From NCBI GenBank assembly GCA_035222895.1, contig JAVYIG010002211.1:1-64000 (forward strand): a DNA stretch of 64,000 nucleotides. Reading direction: 5' to 3'. Below are positions 47,087 through 52,017 of the stretch, one piece after another. The position numbers and the translations under genes were made by a program. How positions within the stretch are numbered: position 1 is the first letter of the stretch; the number at the start of each line of letters is the position of its first letter. The stretch comes from Strongylocentrotus droebachiensis (taxonomy: Eukaryota; Echinodermata; Echinoidea; Camarodonta; Strongylocentrotidae). A model generated the notes under the pieces. That model saw only the letters and a program-made list of their open reading frames with translations. It was not told the origin of the DNA and made no database searches.

Positions 47087-50000
47087 GATATTTTGTGGGT
47101 GCGTCCGCCCAAAATGTCCATTCTGTCCTGTAAAGTATCTTACAAGCATCTCACATCGGCAATTTGGGGATGTTCATTGGTTTATCGAACACACCAGTCA
47201 TGACGAAATCATGCATATTCAACCAATGATCAATAAAAAAAATTCTTCCTGTAGGTGAAAACTGTAAGAGGCATTGATCCGCGTAACAATCCGTGTTTAT
47301 TTTCAAGAATACAACTTTTGTCAGTAAAATACAACTTTTGGGACTAAAGAATACAGTTTTTGAACTCCAGAGGTTGGCAGGTCTGCATGCATTTTTGGTT
47401 ATATGCAGACTGCGTACCTCTCTGCTGCATGTGCGCGTATCCCTGCGTGTATCTGACGCGAAGGCAATCTGCATGTAATCAAGAAGGCTTGACTCGAACT
47501 TTAATTTATCTTTATAAGGAGTAAAGCATAATTTGTTGATTAACGTTCTATTAGATCTTCTTCGATGTTGTATACAACAAATAATGAATGTTTTTCATTC
47601 GTTTAATAGTGCAAATATGTTCATTCGTTGAAAGATTAACGTTAATTCTATTCAACTCGGCTGACGCGTCGTTGAATAGAATGTTAATCATTCAACTCAT
47701 GAACATATTCGCACTATTGAACTCATAACCATTCATTATTTGTATACTATTTTTTTTGTCTTTGCAGGGTGATAAATTCAGAATGGAACAGGAGGGGCAC
47801 AGAGAAGAACAAAATAGAGAAAATGGGTAAAAAGAAGAAAAGACAAGAAATAATTTTGTAGATAAATGTGCATTTATAGCAACATTCAGACAAAATACTG
47901 TCCAATAAAATCTAAAAAAAGAATGGTATTTTAATAGAGACAATAAAGTATTGCACTAGAACCTTATAGAGAAAATGGGTAAAAGAGGAAAATTAAGGAA
48001 ATAATTTTGTAGATGAATGTACATGTACAGCTTTATTCTGACGATTTATGCTGTCCGATAAACTCTGAAAGGAATGGATAACAAGATATTAATCAAGAAG
48101 GCATACTTAACACTAAATGATAGCAGAATGCTCCTTTTCAATGTGTTTTTGATGATATGAATGATCTTATTTTAATTAGTTAAATGAATTATCTAATGAA
48201 AATGAGTTTTAAACCGCCTAACAGTCTTCACAGAAAATTAATTTGTGAGTGATCATTTTGAGTGATCATTCATTTAATCAGTTATTTCATCATTTAACAA
48301 TGTTAAATCTGTGATGCATGGCCCCTACGTGTTATCAGTGTCTGTGACATGGTGTAATATTGAAGCCCTACAAAAAACTTGCACTTCCAAATGATCATGA
48401 AGTGCCTCAAAAAAATAAAAATCTTTGAGTGACTGGTTTTACCATACTCATTTTCCCCAATAGACTGTAGTGTTATAAAAACTGTTAGAAAAACAAAAAA
48501 TGAAATTTCGATTTCCAATCATAAATATCTTTATAATCAGACAGGCGATCGGCTTGTAAAAGTCATGAGATTCCTGACTGACCTAAAGGTTTATAATTAT
48601 GATTGCAGCATGAGCTAAATCCAGGATTTTGTTTCAGAATCTGAGGCAATGTTACAGAGTCACTGTAAAAGGGGTATACATTTTCGCCAAGATACAGTTC
48701 TTGGCTGCACAGTATTCACTGTAGATTTGTCTATTGTTTCCTTGTTATTTTACAGTAATTTTGGCCTTCAAGAAGCAGATAATAATATAGGAAACGGAGA
48801 GAATGGAGGCGATGCCCAAGTTCAAATGCCTAATGCTATTGGTAAGAAATACGTTTTCAAGAAATTGTCTTTTAATTTCGAAACCTAATTGTTATCCTCT
48901 GAATAATCCTTTTTGTTTAAATTGTTTTCAAGTTTCTAATGGTACATGTATAACTCTATTATCAAATAAACATTTATTGTACTTGTATTAAAGAGAAGTG
49001 TTGCTGAGCTAGCGCCATAAGCGTCCCTAGGCGTTGTGTGCGCTCTATAAGTTTACACTATTATTATTATTATTATTATTATTAAATGTGGATAGACCCT
49101 ATTCAAGATGTTACATGTAACCTAACTTTAACCATTTTGTATATATACATATATGTTATCCTTGTGTTTTTATGTTTCTGCTTTGGCTTTGGATAAAAAC
49201 ATAAATACAAAAACAAAAACAACAACAAAATATATAGATTGGGAATACAAATGTATGCAATGCAAATGACAGAAGATAATGATCAATGTTGGGAAGTTTC
49301 ATGGGAGAGATTTTGTTAGGAGTTGTGTTTTCTTTAGATTTGATGAAGCTGCTGTAAATAGTTATTACATTCGTCATTATATTGATGTAAACAGTGTACG
49401 CATACATGTATACTATATGTGTCGTGAGTCAAATTCATATAATTGTACACAGAGGAATGACAAATTGGCAATTGTCGTATTAGAGCTTACAACAATCCAA
49501 ACTATTACATTTCTTTCTTGGTTGATAAGTCAATTGTGATCTGTCTAGAAGCATGTTTAGTGATCCTATTTCCTCATTACCAAGTCCCTCGGAGAGAACT
49601 TCAAGCTGTCGGTCCCCTGAGTGTTTACTTGCAAGCATACACATGCTTTCTTAACAGTTACAAACAAACAAAGAGACAAAGTAGAGATGCATTTGCCACT
49701 CTCCACCCAGGTGTAAAATGGGTACCGGTAGGAAGGAATTCCTTGATTGCTGTGAGCGCCGAAATCGGCTGCCTAGCAGAGCCGGGTTCATGGTTGGAGC
49801 ACCTCGAGCACCATGCATGGTGGATATGTGCGCTATATAAATATCCAATATTATTATTATAACAAAATAATTGAAAATCTTTTGATTATATGACTCATAC
49901 ATAACATTTTTTTTCTCTATCCCTCTCTTGACAGATATTGGTGAAGGTGCTCCTGAAGAAGATGATGAGGAGGCAAACGATGAGGAAGACGAAGGAGATG

Positions 50001-50168
50001 AAAGGAATGAAGAAGACAATAATAATCAACAAAATATCAATATAGTAAGTTATTCTCATTTCAAGTTAGCTCTTGCTCTCACACAAGCATATTAGAGAAA
50101 ATTTATTGAAAGGCACCTGTGAGTTTCTTTGTGAAAATGCCTACATTTGTTTTTAGTATAGTGTTATC

Positions 50169-50204
<36 letters not shown>

Positions 50205-52017
50205 ACAAGTTCTCCCTTGATGTAAAGTCATGAACTGTTTTGTGGTTTATCAATTCACTGGGAATATCCAGCCAATTCCAGCTTTTAATAACAGACCCAT
50301 AATTCAGATTAACATTTATTCCTTAAATTGGCAGCACTTGAGCCAGTGGTGATGCAAATCTTGACCTCTTTCCAGATGTTATGAAGAAGATATATGGAAT
50401 CATTTGTTGTTGTTGTAAACATTGTAACATTAATACATGGTGTATGATCTGTAGTGCAAAGACAACTCTTTTCTTTGATAATGTCAGTCATTATGGACAA
50501 GGTACATTATTTGCATAAAATATTCACACAAGCACACATAGGTAATAATAATAATAATAATGTCAACTTATAAAGCGCACATATCCATTCTAAAAGACTG
50601 CTCACGGTGCTCTGTACAACATCAAAATAATTATACTATATTAAAACTACGACATAAACAAATGGTGCTTAACTTTCTTCTTAGATATTTCAATTTATGA
50701 TGATTGTCTTATTTCTAATGGTAAAGTGTTCCATAATTTGAGTGCAACGTTAGCAAAAGCCCTGTCCCCCCATTTGTTATTGGTTTTGGGTGTACATAAC
50801 TGGAGCTGTAAATGAGAACGTAAATTCCGTTGTGGGGTGTACGGTTTCAAAATCTGATACAAGTAATGGGGTGAATAATGAAGAAGTGTTTTGTAAGTAA
50901 TGAGTAAATGCTTATACACAATTCTTTTTGAGACTGATAACTAAGCACTAAATAATCACTTACATATTTTAGTACATTGCAGATGTTGTTAAAGTCATAG
51001 GGGTCTCATTATATCAGTTGGCTAATGATTTTGAGCTTCATGATAGTCTGGCAGAAGTCTTTACAATTTCCATGCTAGAATGCTTCAGCATTGAATCTGA
51101 ATGAACAAGGACGTGGAATTTGTTTTCATTTTTTTCATGGATATTGCTTTCTTTCTCTTCACAGGTAAATCCTGTTTTACAAAATCCTGGAGATGATGAG
51201 GATGAGGTAAGATTTTCCTTCATACGATTCTTTATTCTCCCAGTTGGTTGTAATAAAGCACTTTTCATGCAAGGCCTTGCCTCTTTTGTACTAGTATTGG
51301 AGTATGATGCTTACCTCCATCTATACCTTGGCCAAAAAGAACTCAATAATTCAGTATTTTAGAGCATTTGATATCTAGTGATTCGATTTGGCACCTCACA
51401 AATCTCATATATTATTATTATTAGAGTAGTTCAGTTTTTTAATACTTCTCGGCAAAGGCAGTAAAAAAGTCTACTACATGTACTGTATGTTATTATGTCG
51501 TTATCAAACTTGTATTTAAGAAATATATCAATAATACATATACTAAAAACAAATGTAGACATTTTCGCACACAAAATGATTTCACTTATTTTTGTTAATG
51601 TAAAAAAAAAGTTATATTGGGATCATATACTGTGAGAAGTAAAGGGTGTTATTCACAATGTGATTGAAATATCAGATTTTTATTAAAAGCTCACTCTATT
51701 TTTGTTTCTGTGTGTCTATCCCCCACCCCCTTTCTCTCTCTCCTCTTTCTCTCCCCTTTCTCTTTCACCCCTGTTGTCTCCCCCTTTGTATCTATTGTTT
51801 CTCCCCCTCCCTCTCTCTCACCTCTGCTGTGTGTCTCTCTCTCTCCCTCTCTCTCTCTATCTCTACTGTCTCTCTCTCTCCCTCTCTATTGTCTCTCCCC
51901 CTCCCCCCCCCCCCCCCTCTCTCTCTCTCTTTCTCTCTCCATGTACAGGGTAAAGACTATGACAACAACGTCAACCCTGTAGAAAGAGCTGCTGATAAAA
52001 GGGAAGGAGATATGTGA
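22081..52017 (+). CDS. GOLIM4: GOLIM4 (GPP130) orthologue, 23 coding exons, 902 residues
   Basis: The exons at the positions listed below join with consistent phases to 2709 nt including TGA. The protein has a cytoplasmic N-terminus, one membrane helix at about residues 41-60 (TLFFALTFLACLYGIYTYF), a luminal coiled coil to about residue 268, a glutamine-rich region (about 269-488) and an acidic, Q/E/N/D-rich C-terminus. The junction MKYQQQQDSLTSQLQ then VVYEHRSRLEKALQ is the signature of GOLIM4. In vertebrates this type II protein cycles between cis-Golgi and endosomes, serves in retrograde sorting and is degraded on manganese exposure; the same role here is inferred. It is longer than human GOLIM4 (about 700 residues), mainly through poly-Q and repeated acidic exons. 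Met29 (22165) has the better Kozak context and would give a tail length closer to vertebrates. Confidence 0.92.
23725..23902. mobile_element. Inverted-repeat MITE, 178 bp
   Basis: Ends CAAATAACGCAC and GTGCGTTATTTG. Inner blocks GGTTTCTT/AAGAAACC and TGCAGT/ACTGCA also pair. Located in GOLIM4 intron 1. Confidence 0.75.
24482..24690 (-). mobile_element. tRNA-headed SINE, minus orientation
   Basis: On the minus strand: tRNA-like head TTGGCTCAGTCGGTAAAGCG with B box GGTTCGACTCTC, followed by a body with GGACGTTAAATGGAGGCCCC. That body block resembles a central domain conserved among metazoan SINEs; I did not verify the family. GOLIM4 intron 1. Confidence 0.75.
25035..25175 (-). mobile_element. 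LINE 3' tail, minus orientation
   Basis: ATTT repeats followed by GAACATATTTCATCAGG and sequence without an ORF; resembles other LINE 3' ends in this window. Confidence 0.4.
25563..25850. mobile_element. Long-inverted-repeat MITE, 288 bp
   Basis: GACCATTTTTGT...ACAAAAATGGTC at the ends; CAATAGTCAGAATGCAAATT pairs with AATTTGCATTCTGACTATTG inside. GOLIM4 intron 1. Confidence 0.85.
26277..26351 (+). CDS. GOLIM4: GOLIM4 exon 2
   Basis: VVYEHRSRLEKALQVAKGEQ and on to KTKEG. Acceptor TTTCATTTCAG, donor GAAG/GTAAGA. This is the most conserved piece of the family. Confidence 0.95.
26736..26957. mobile_element. Mariner-like MITE with TA ends
   Basis: Begins TACTGTAAAAGTAG and ends TGTTTACAGTA, with CGCGAA-type blocks inside. 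TA is the likely target duplication. GOLIM4 intron 2. Confidence 0.65.
27465..27640 (+). mobile_element. Two degenerate Helentron-like 5' ends
   Basis: TGCATCCGC...GGAGGCATTATG at 27472-27510 and ATGCCTCCGC...GTGCGGGAGG at 27606-27635 resemble the 5' hairpin of the elements at 39024 and 40887. GOLIM4 intron 2. Confidence 0.45.
27703..27731 (+). CDS. GOLIM4: GOLIM4 exon 3 (29-nt micro-exon)
   Basis: Codes GFEQKLDDAR with the split glycine. Acceptor CTCTTACAG, donor AAGG/GTAAGT. Phases match both neighbours. Confidence 0.85.
28148..28185. repeat. GA microsatellite with G run
   Basis: GAGG/GAGA repeat followed by ten G. GOLIM4 intron 3. Confidence 0.8.
28432..28485 (+). CDS. GOLIM4: GOLIM4 exon 4
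   Basis: QEHENRYNAINIQHKMLR, matching the RYxALNxQHQML part of vertebrate GOLIM4. Phase 0 on both sides; donor CGA/GTAAGT. Confidence 0.93.
28640..28762. mobile_element. Small foldback element
   Basis: GGCCAAATTTCTTGAAACCG pairs imperfectly with CAGTTTTGAGAAACTGGCC. GOLIM4 intron 4. Confidence 0.5.
28907..29260. mobile_element. TTAA-type MITE (family A), complete
   Basis: Ends TTAAAGGTGTAGACCAG and CCGGTCTATATCTTTAA. TTAA is the likely target duplication, as in piggyBac and Kolobok. Related copies at 20174-20897 and, at one end, 32020-32394. GOLIM4 intron 4. Confidence 0.8.
29320..29640. repeat. Interspersed repeat shared with 52980-53215
   Basis: GTTCAGATAAGAA, TTATAAGAT and AACTGCGG/CACTGTAG-type blocks recur downstream of GOLIM4. 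GAGTCTCCACT and AGTGGAGACTC at the ends form an inverted repeat. Confidence 0.5.
29715..29830. repeat. ATT/ATC microsatellite
   Basis: Imperfect trinucleotide repeat with a C run at 29836-29846. Similar ATT sequence recurs at 30205-30240 and 30360-30475. GOLIM4 intron 4. Confidence 0.8.
30275..30328 (+). pseudogene. Partial duplicate of GOLIM4 exon 5 (acceptor side)
   Basis: The upstream intron block GACTGAGTGTGGTCTTTG, the CCAG acceptor and codons AQHDDIYEDLEHQKGFK repeat those of exon 5, 241 bp earlier; then a TAG stop. No donor. Including this copy would truncate GOLIM4. Confidence 0.85.
30516..30666 (+). CDS. GOLIM4: GOLIM4 exon 5 (coiled coil)
   Basis: Starts AQHDDIHEDLEHQKGLSRDL and ends EDASRRLQVLQ. 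A partial duplicate of its acceptor and first 17 codons lies 241 bp upstream at 30275-30328. Confidence 0.93.
30688..30828. mobile_element. Small foldback element
   Basis: GGGCCTGTTTCTCGAAACAG pairs with GGTTTCAAGAAACGTGCCCC; inner GACTAACTTCATGACTAT pairs with ATAGTCAAGAAGTTAG. GOLIM4 intron 5. Confidence 0.75.
30951..31470. mobile_element. TTAA-type MITE (family C), right end degraded
   Basis: Starts TTAAAGGTATTATGTCCCAT and shares long blocks (GGGAAAATAATGACCATTAG, CAGACCCTTTTACTGAATGG) with the complete copy at 41329-41864. GOLIM4 intron 5. Confidence 0.75.
31660..31760 (+). mobile_element. Retroposon 3' tail
   Basis: GTAAAGCGCCATGAGCG, GGCGCTATATAAATAAC and ATT repeats, the common 3' tail of short retroposons in this window. 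Confidence 0.55.
32020..32394. mobile_element. TTAA-type MITE next to exon 6
   Basis: Ends TTAAAGGTAAAGACCAGTA and TACTGGTCTTTACCTTTAA, inverse with one central difference. Its first 160 bp resemble family A (GAAATGGAAGCTCTCATTAC), its second part does not. It stops 21 nt before the exon 6 acceptor. Confidence 0.88.
32416..32498 (+). CDS. GOLIM4: GOLIM4 exon 6 (coiled coil)
   Basis: AQLSETQESLDQITNQHQQT then VYSLRQLQ. Acceptor CCTTTACAG lies only 21 nt from the right end of the TTAA-type MITE at 32020-32394. Donor CAG/GTTTGT. Confidence 0.92.
32515..32990. repeat. GAT/ATG microsatellite
   Basis: Imperfect ATG/GAT repeat with GTGATG, AGGGATG and ATAATG variants in GOLIM4 intron 6. Long open frames here on both strands result from the repeat. 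It also copies the words ACCAAATAACCAACCAGCA (32664-32682) from exon 6. Confidence 0.9.
33112..33195 (+). CDS. GOLIM4: GOLIM4 exon 7 (coiled coil)
   Basis: NDFGQTKADRDQLAQQIESY then AMQINTHQ. A strong pyrimidine tract precedes the acceptor; donor CAG/GTACAG. Confidence 0.92.
33235..33420 (-). mobile_element. LINE 3' end, minus orientation
   Basis: AGTTTGAAGTTTATTTATTCC and following A/T-rich body resemble the reversed 3' ends at 35150 and 42080. GOLIM4 intron 7. Confidence 0.45.
33659..34360 (+). mobile_element. Helentron-like nonautonomous element, copy B (degraded)
   Basis: 5' hairpin ATGCCTGCGTTACGAAGTAG-CCGGAGGCAT, then GTTTTCGGGTTGTCCGTCCG, one complete and one decayed copy of the ~140-bp internal unit, and a decayed 3' end GTGCGCAGTCGAAG. 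A CACTA-like MITE interrupts it at 34016-34228. GOLIM4 intron 7. Confidence 0.7.
34016..34228. mobile_element. CACTA-like MITE, copy 1, TTG target duplication
   Basis: Ends CACTATGAACATGGC and GTAATGTTCATAGTG; flanked by TTG (34013-34015, 34229-34231). Long arms: AGGTAGACAAAGGAACATCC pairs with GGATGTTCCTTTGTCTACCT. CACTA termini and 3-bp duplications are hallmarks of the CACTA/EnSpm superfamily. No transposase. Confidence 0.88.
34703..34765 (+). CDS. GOLIM4: GOLIM4 exon 8 (coiled coil)
   Basis: TNNAQLQAQLEDLSQKNLQY K, phase 0. The acceptor follows a TTTC repeat. Confidence 0.92.
35145..35285 (-). mobile_element. LINE 3' end, minus orientation
   Basis: GTTCATTCAAGTTCAAGTTC tail followed by ATTTATTCAAAACC; resembles 42080-42190. 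GOLIM4 intron 8. Confidence 0.5.
35672..35864 (+). CDS. GOLIM4: GOLIM4 exon 9 (poly-Q)
   Basis: Begins QHIDSLRGYPQGNQQDQQNP and continues as glutamine runs coded by mixed CAG and CAA, then VAIQLNRQVP. Ends in phase 1. Confidence 0.9.
36274..36641 (+). CDS. GOLIM4: GOLIM4 exon 10 (long poly-Q)
   Basis: Begins GFPQRGQRNQFMQQ with the split glycine and has three separate Q runs (the longest about 14 residues), then PGGGGDPGQRIFDKLRQQEL and NGNPVET. Acceptor GTGTTGAAG has a weak pyrimidine tract, but phase and composition support it. Donor ACT/GTGAGT. Confidence 0.88.
36304..36545 (+). repeat. GOLIM4: CAG/CAA coding microsatellite in exon 10
   Basis: Runs of mixed CAG and CAA code poly-Q; the mixture limits slippage compared with pure CAG. 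A similar run is at 35740-35825 in exon 9. Confidence 0.9.
36948..37046 (+). CDS. GOLIM4: GOLIM4 exon 11
   Basis: NQEDKQQQNTFKRNEFQQNE then PDQQQQQQQLQDQ, phase 0. Confidence 0.88.
37193..37335. mobile_element. Small foldback element, GGGGTGTTTCACAAA family
   Basis: GGGGGTGTTTCACAAAGCC pairs with the inverse AGTTTTGTGAAACACCCCT; AATGACAAATGACAAAAATC pairs with TGCCATTTGTCACTGAT. A related copy interrupts the exon 16 duplicate (43101-43250). GOLIM4 intron 11. Confidence 0.85.
37603..37752. mobile_element. Small foldback element
   Basis: GGGCCCGTTGCATAAAACTT pairs with CTAAGTTTATGCAAAGGGG; ATAGTAACTTTG pairs with CAAAGTTACCAT. GOLIM4 intron 11. Confidence 0.75.
37958..38065 (+). CDS. GOLIM4: GOLIM4 exon 12
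   Basis: GLVNPIPDKGRGDIGLEKPE then GEGENPNQESSSENDQ, phase 0. A T-rich acceptor precedes it. Confidence 0.87.
38275..38483 (+). mobile_element. LINE C-terminal fragment (RT-downstream region)
   Basis: Reads YFGHVKKHQSLSDVLEGRVE, then GTRPRGRPQNQ, then in another frame NVKNWSGLKLQECTRMAEDR VKWRDVAINLRT and TAG. FGHV, RGRP and W-L-x-x-A-x-DR-x-x-W are the usual C-terminal motifs of several LINE clades. One frameshift. GOLIM4 intron 12. Confidence 0.75.
38549..38617 (+). CDS. GOLIM4: GOLIM4 exon 13
   Basis: GQQAVPDPGDETEQRAVDYQ AHE, phase 0; donor GAG/GTATAG is moderate. Confidence 0.85.
39024..39669 (+). mobile_element. Helentron-like nonautonomous element, copy A
   Basis: Starts TTTTTATGCCTCCGTTACGC, whose TGCCTCCG pairs with the nearby inverse. 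Then GGTTGTCCGTCCGTCCG and three ~140-bp units, each with CTCATTATGTATGCAAAAAC, CGCGTTATCT and ATGTATGTA..CTTGCAGAGC. The 3' end is ACGGAGGCAT, a hairpin TTCGACTGCGCGCAGTCGAA and GTTCCATCTAG followed by T. GOLIM4 intron 13. Confidence 0.8.
39917..40887 (-). mobile_element. Helentron-like nonautonomous element, copy C, inverted to copy A
   Basis: Same termini as copy A in reverse, with five internal ~140-bp units (GTTCATCGGCTCTGCAAG-type blocks near 40118, 40253, 40403, 40551 and 40704). The 3' terminus CTAG lies at 39917-39920, next to T. The 5' end ATGCCTCCGTTACGAAGTAG is at 40863-40882. Confidence 0.8.
41003..41060 (+). pseudogene. Partial duplicate of GOLIM4 exon 14 (acceptor side)
   Basis: TGTAACCATAG acceptor then QQEKELNNEGNESNDENV and TAG. 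The ~127-bp tandem unit (40928-41054 and 41055-41186) includes the intron block TTATTAGCACAGGTAAT. This copy has lost the open frame and has no donor. Confidence 0.88.
41126..41266 (+). CDS. GOLIM4: GOLIM4 exon 14
   Basis: EQEKELNNEGDESDDENAAN, then VQYQKALQERRQQNQQQQNQ and LQQQRLK. A tandem partial copy of the acceptor and first codons lies at 41003-41060. Confidence 0.88.
41329..41864. mobile_element. TTAA-type MITE (family C), complete, 536 bp
   Basis: Ends TTAAAGGTACTAGGTCCCAT and GGGACATAGTATCTTTAA. Shares the body with 30951-31470. GOLIM4 intron 14. Confidence 0.85.
42078..42195 (-). mobile_element. LINE 3' end with (TTGAA)n tail, minus orientation
   Basis: TTCAATTCAATTCAATTCAA then ATGAGGTTTTATTC: on the minus strand AATAAA then a TTGAA-repeat tail, as at 3215-3250. 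GOLIM4 intron 14. Confidence 0.6.
42424..42497 (+). CDS. GOLIM4: GOLIM4 exon 15
   Basis: GRVQPVGDREQLRGPDGFLR GQRQ, ends in phase 2 at AAGG/GTTCGT. Phase agrees with exons 14 and 16. Confidence 0.82.
42610..42790 (+). mobile_element. SINE fragment
   Basis: CACTCTCCATCC, GGGAAGGAATTCCTTGA and ATT tail match the SINE body at 49680-49862. The segment 42708-42790 is repeated at 43261-43345. Confidence 0.65.
42841..43035 (-). mobile_element. tRNA-headed SINE, minus orientation
   Basis: Minus-strand head GCGTGATAGCTCAGTTGGTA and B-box-like GGTTCAAAATC, then body with AAGGCATTAATCCTCAC and a 3' part towards 42841. Confidence 0.7.
43056..43264 (+). pseudogene. Decayed duplicate of part of GOLIM4 exon 16 split by a foldback MITE
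   Basis: CCTCAGCAGCGC, ACTGCCACC and GCAGAGACCAG before 43101 and CCAGGATAACCCA after 43250 match exon 16 (43423-43472). A GGGGTGTTTCACAAA foldback lies between, with CCAGG on both sides as its probable target duplication. The first codons include TAG. Confidence 0.75.
43101..43250. mobile_element. Small foldback element, GGGGTGTTTCACAAA family
   Basis: GGGGTGTTTCACAAAACTTG pairs with GGCTTTGTGAAACACCC; TGACAAATGACAG pairs with CATTTGTCATTGA. Same family as 37193-37335. Confidence 0.85.
43369..43569 (+). CDS. GOLIM4: GOLIM4 exon 16
   Basis: NNDDERGAGGDQFQPLQPQQ, then RLPPFPRRDQDNPAEQMQRA and QEQQEMRRINQKLEEEEKGE. Donor AGAAG/GTAGGA. The end of the exon with its donor is repeated four more times downstream (43577-44150), and part of the exon is also duplicated upstream at about 43056-43264. 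Confidence 0.88.
43577..44150 (+). repeat. Tandem array of GOLIM4 exon 16 end plus donor, four extra copies
   Basis: Each unit (about 111-168 bp) has TTAGAAGAAGA-type exon sequence, GGAAAGAAG/GTAGGATTTG (a donor at about 43737, 43853, 43965 and 44076), then AAAAGTACCT..ACCT and GCAGATGTC.AAGGTCAC. The first copy still reads EQQEMRRINQKVEEELEI before a stop. The last two units are almost identical, so the array is recent. Confidence 0.88.
44325..44513. mobile_element. MITE with CAGTCAAAC termini and TA duplication
   Basis: Ends CAGTCAAACATGTCTATAG and GCAGGTTTGACTG; TA on both sides (44323-44324, 44514-44515), as for Tc1/mariner-type elements. Related pieces are at 55790-55966 and 63974-64000. 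The host sequence GTTCATATTACAAATATAGG occurs on both sides. Confidence 0.85.
44775..44986 (+). CDS. GOLIM4: GOLIM4 exon 17
   Basis: RLDRNAQAEEIEGRRLRQEQ, ELRRINQAADGDLNRERIEE and EEEEEKGQLERDEEMGGANQ, resembling exon 16 (both carry RRINQ before an acidic run), so exons 16 and 17 may be ancient duplicates. Ends in phase 1. Confidence 0.88.
45383..45456 (+). CDS. GOLIM4: GOLIM4 exon 18
   Basis: DGGMFIGNDPERQIQEQERK HKKEQ, phase 0 at the end; donor CAG/GTGAGT. Confidence 0.88.
45487..45870 (+). mobile_element. Degenerate LINE RT C-terminus with ATT tail
   Basis: Conceptual reading LNWLPIRSRIQYKLLFLTFK, then SLRSSQGITLNHPS, then GDRASTTAAPESWNNLPTSL, with several stops, then AAGGCGC..ACTATATAAATAC and ATT repeats. 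CR1/L2-like. GOLIM4 intron 18. Confidence 0.75.
46010..46200 (+). mobile_element. SINE fragment
   Basis: CATTTGCCACACTCCACCCA, ATGGGTACCTGGTAGG and AGGCGCTATATAAGCAC with an ATT tail; same family as 49680-49862. GOLIM4 intron 18. Confidence 0.75.
46430..46665. mobile_element. CACTA-like MITE, copy 2, ATG target duplication
   Basis: Ends CACTATGAACATGACGG and CTGTCATGTTCATAGTG; ATG on both sides (46427-46429, 46666-46668). Shares GGAACATCCCTTCACTGCTA and ACAGGTGTCACATGCATATT with copy 1. Arms include TCATTCTACCCTCAACAATT and its inverse. Confidence 0.9.
46910..46957 (+). repeat. Tandem 23-bp repeat split by the next element
   Basis: TGCATTTTTGGTTATATGCG occurs at about 46908 and 46931, and again at 47388-47407 after the MITE. 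Confidence 0.8.
46958..47385. mobile_element. 428-bp TIR element with CAGACCTGCCAACC ends
   Basis: Ends CAGACCTGCCAACC and GGTTGGCAGGTCTG are perfect inverse repeats. CATGCA flanks both sides (46952-46957, 47386-47391). Inside are repeated TACGATTT and TACAACTTTTG words and a long T run. It probably belongs to a hAT-like group, but the superfamily is unverified. Confidence 0.85.
47569..47750. mobile_element. Long-inverted-repeat element before exon 19
   Basis: ATACAACAAATAATGAATG pairs with CATTCATTATTTGTATAC, and AACGTTAATTCTATTCAAC with GTTGAATAGAATGTTAAT. It ends only about 18 nt before the exon 19 start, so it borders the polypyrimidine tract. Confidence 0.85.
47768..47826 (+). CDS. GOLIM4: GOLIM4 exon 19
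   Basis: GDKFRMEQEGHREEQNREN plus two bases. Donor ATGG/GTAAAA; the exon end and intron start are duplicated at about 47967-48080. Confidence 0.85.
47967..48080 (+). pseudogene. Partial duplicate of GOLIM4 exon 19 end and donor
   Basis: GAGAAAATGGGTAAAAG, GAAATAATTTTGTAGAT and GTCC.ATAAA.TCT repeat 47817-47935. Tandem duplication of the donor and start of intron 19. Confidence 0.8.
48756..48841 (+). CDS. GOLIM4: GOLIM4 exon 20
   Basis: GNFGLQEADNNIGNGENGGD then AQVQMPNAI. Acceptor TTATTTTACAG, donor TTG/GTAAGA. Confidence 0.87.
48985..49086 (+). mobile_element. Retroposon 3' tail
   Basis: GAGCTAGCGCCATAAGCG, GTGCGCTCTATAAGT and ATT repeats. GOLIM4 intron 20. Confidence 0.55.
49680..49862 (+). 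mobile_element. SINE (best-preserved body in the window)
   Basis: TTTGCCACTCTCCACCCAGG, AATGGGTACCGGTAGGAAGG, GTGAGCGCCGAAATCGGCTG and GTGCGCTATATAAATATCC with an ATT tail. No tRNA head visible in this copy. GOLIM4 intron 20. Confidence 0.75.
49935..50044 (+). CDS. GOLIM4: GOLIM4 exon 21 (acidic)
   Basis: DIGEGAPEEDDEEANDEEDE then GDERNEEDNNNQQNINI, phase 0; donor ATA/GTAAGT. The acidic tail is typical of the family. Confidence 0.9.
50168..50201. repeat. Poly(T) run
   Basis: About 33 consecutive T in GOLIM4 intron 21. Confidence 0.9.
50540..50930 (-). mobile_element. LINE RT C-terminal fragment, minus orientation
   Basis: Minus strand reads YLYQILKPYTPQRNLRSHLQ, then WGDRAFANVALKLWNTLPLE IRQSS. 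A tail of TTA repeats is at 50543-50562 (plus-strand AAT). CR1/L2-like. GOLIM4 intron 21. Confidence 0.8.
51165..51206 (+). CDS. GOLIM4: GOLIM4 exon 22 (42 nt)
   Basis: VNPVLQNPGDDEDE, phase 0 both sides, matching the NP-x-DD-x-N motif of vertebrate GOLIM4. Confidence 0.87.
51720..51940 (+). repeat. CT-rich microsatellite before exon 23
   Basis: More than 200 bp of CTCTCC/CTGTCT with a 16-C run; it serves as an extremely long polypyrimidine tract for exon 23. Confidence 0.9.
51949..52017 (+). CDS. GOLIM4: GOLIM4 exon 23 (C-terminus and stop)
   Basis: GKDYDNNVNPVERAADKREG DM then TGA at 52015-52017. The acceptor follows a CT microsatellite of more than 200 bp (51720-51940). Confidence 0.9.
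   Translation, partial: GKDYDNNVNPVERAADKREGDM

Noticed and set aside
51664..52017. 117-codon frame ending in the GOLIM4 C-terminus
   Set aside because: Only the last 22 residues are real; the Ser/Leu-rich start is the CT microsatellite that acts as polypyrimidine tract.
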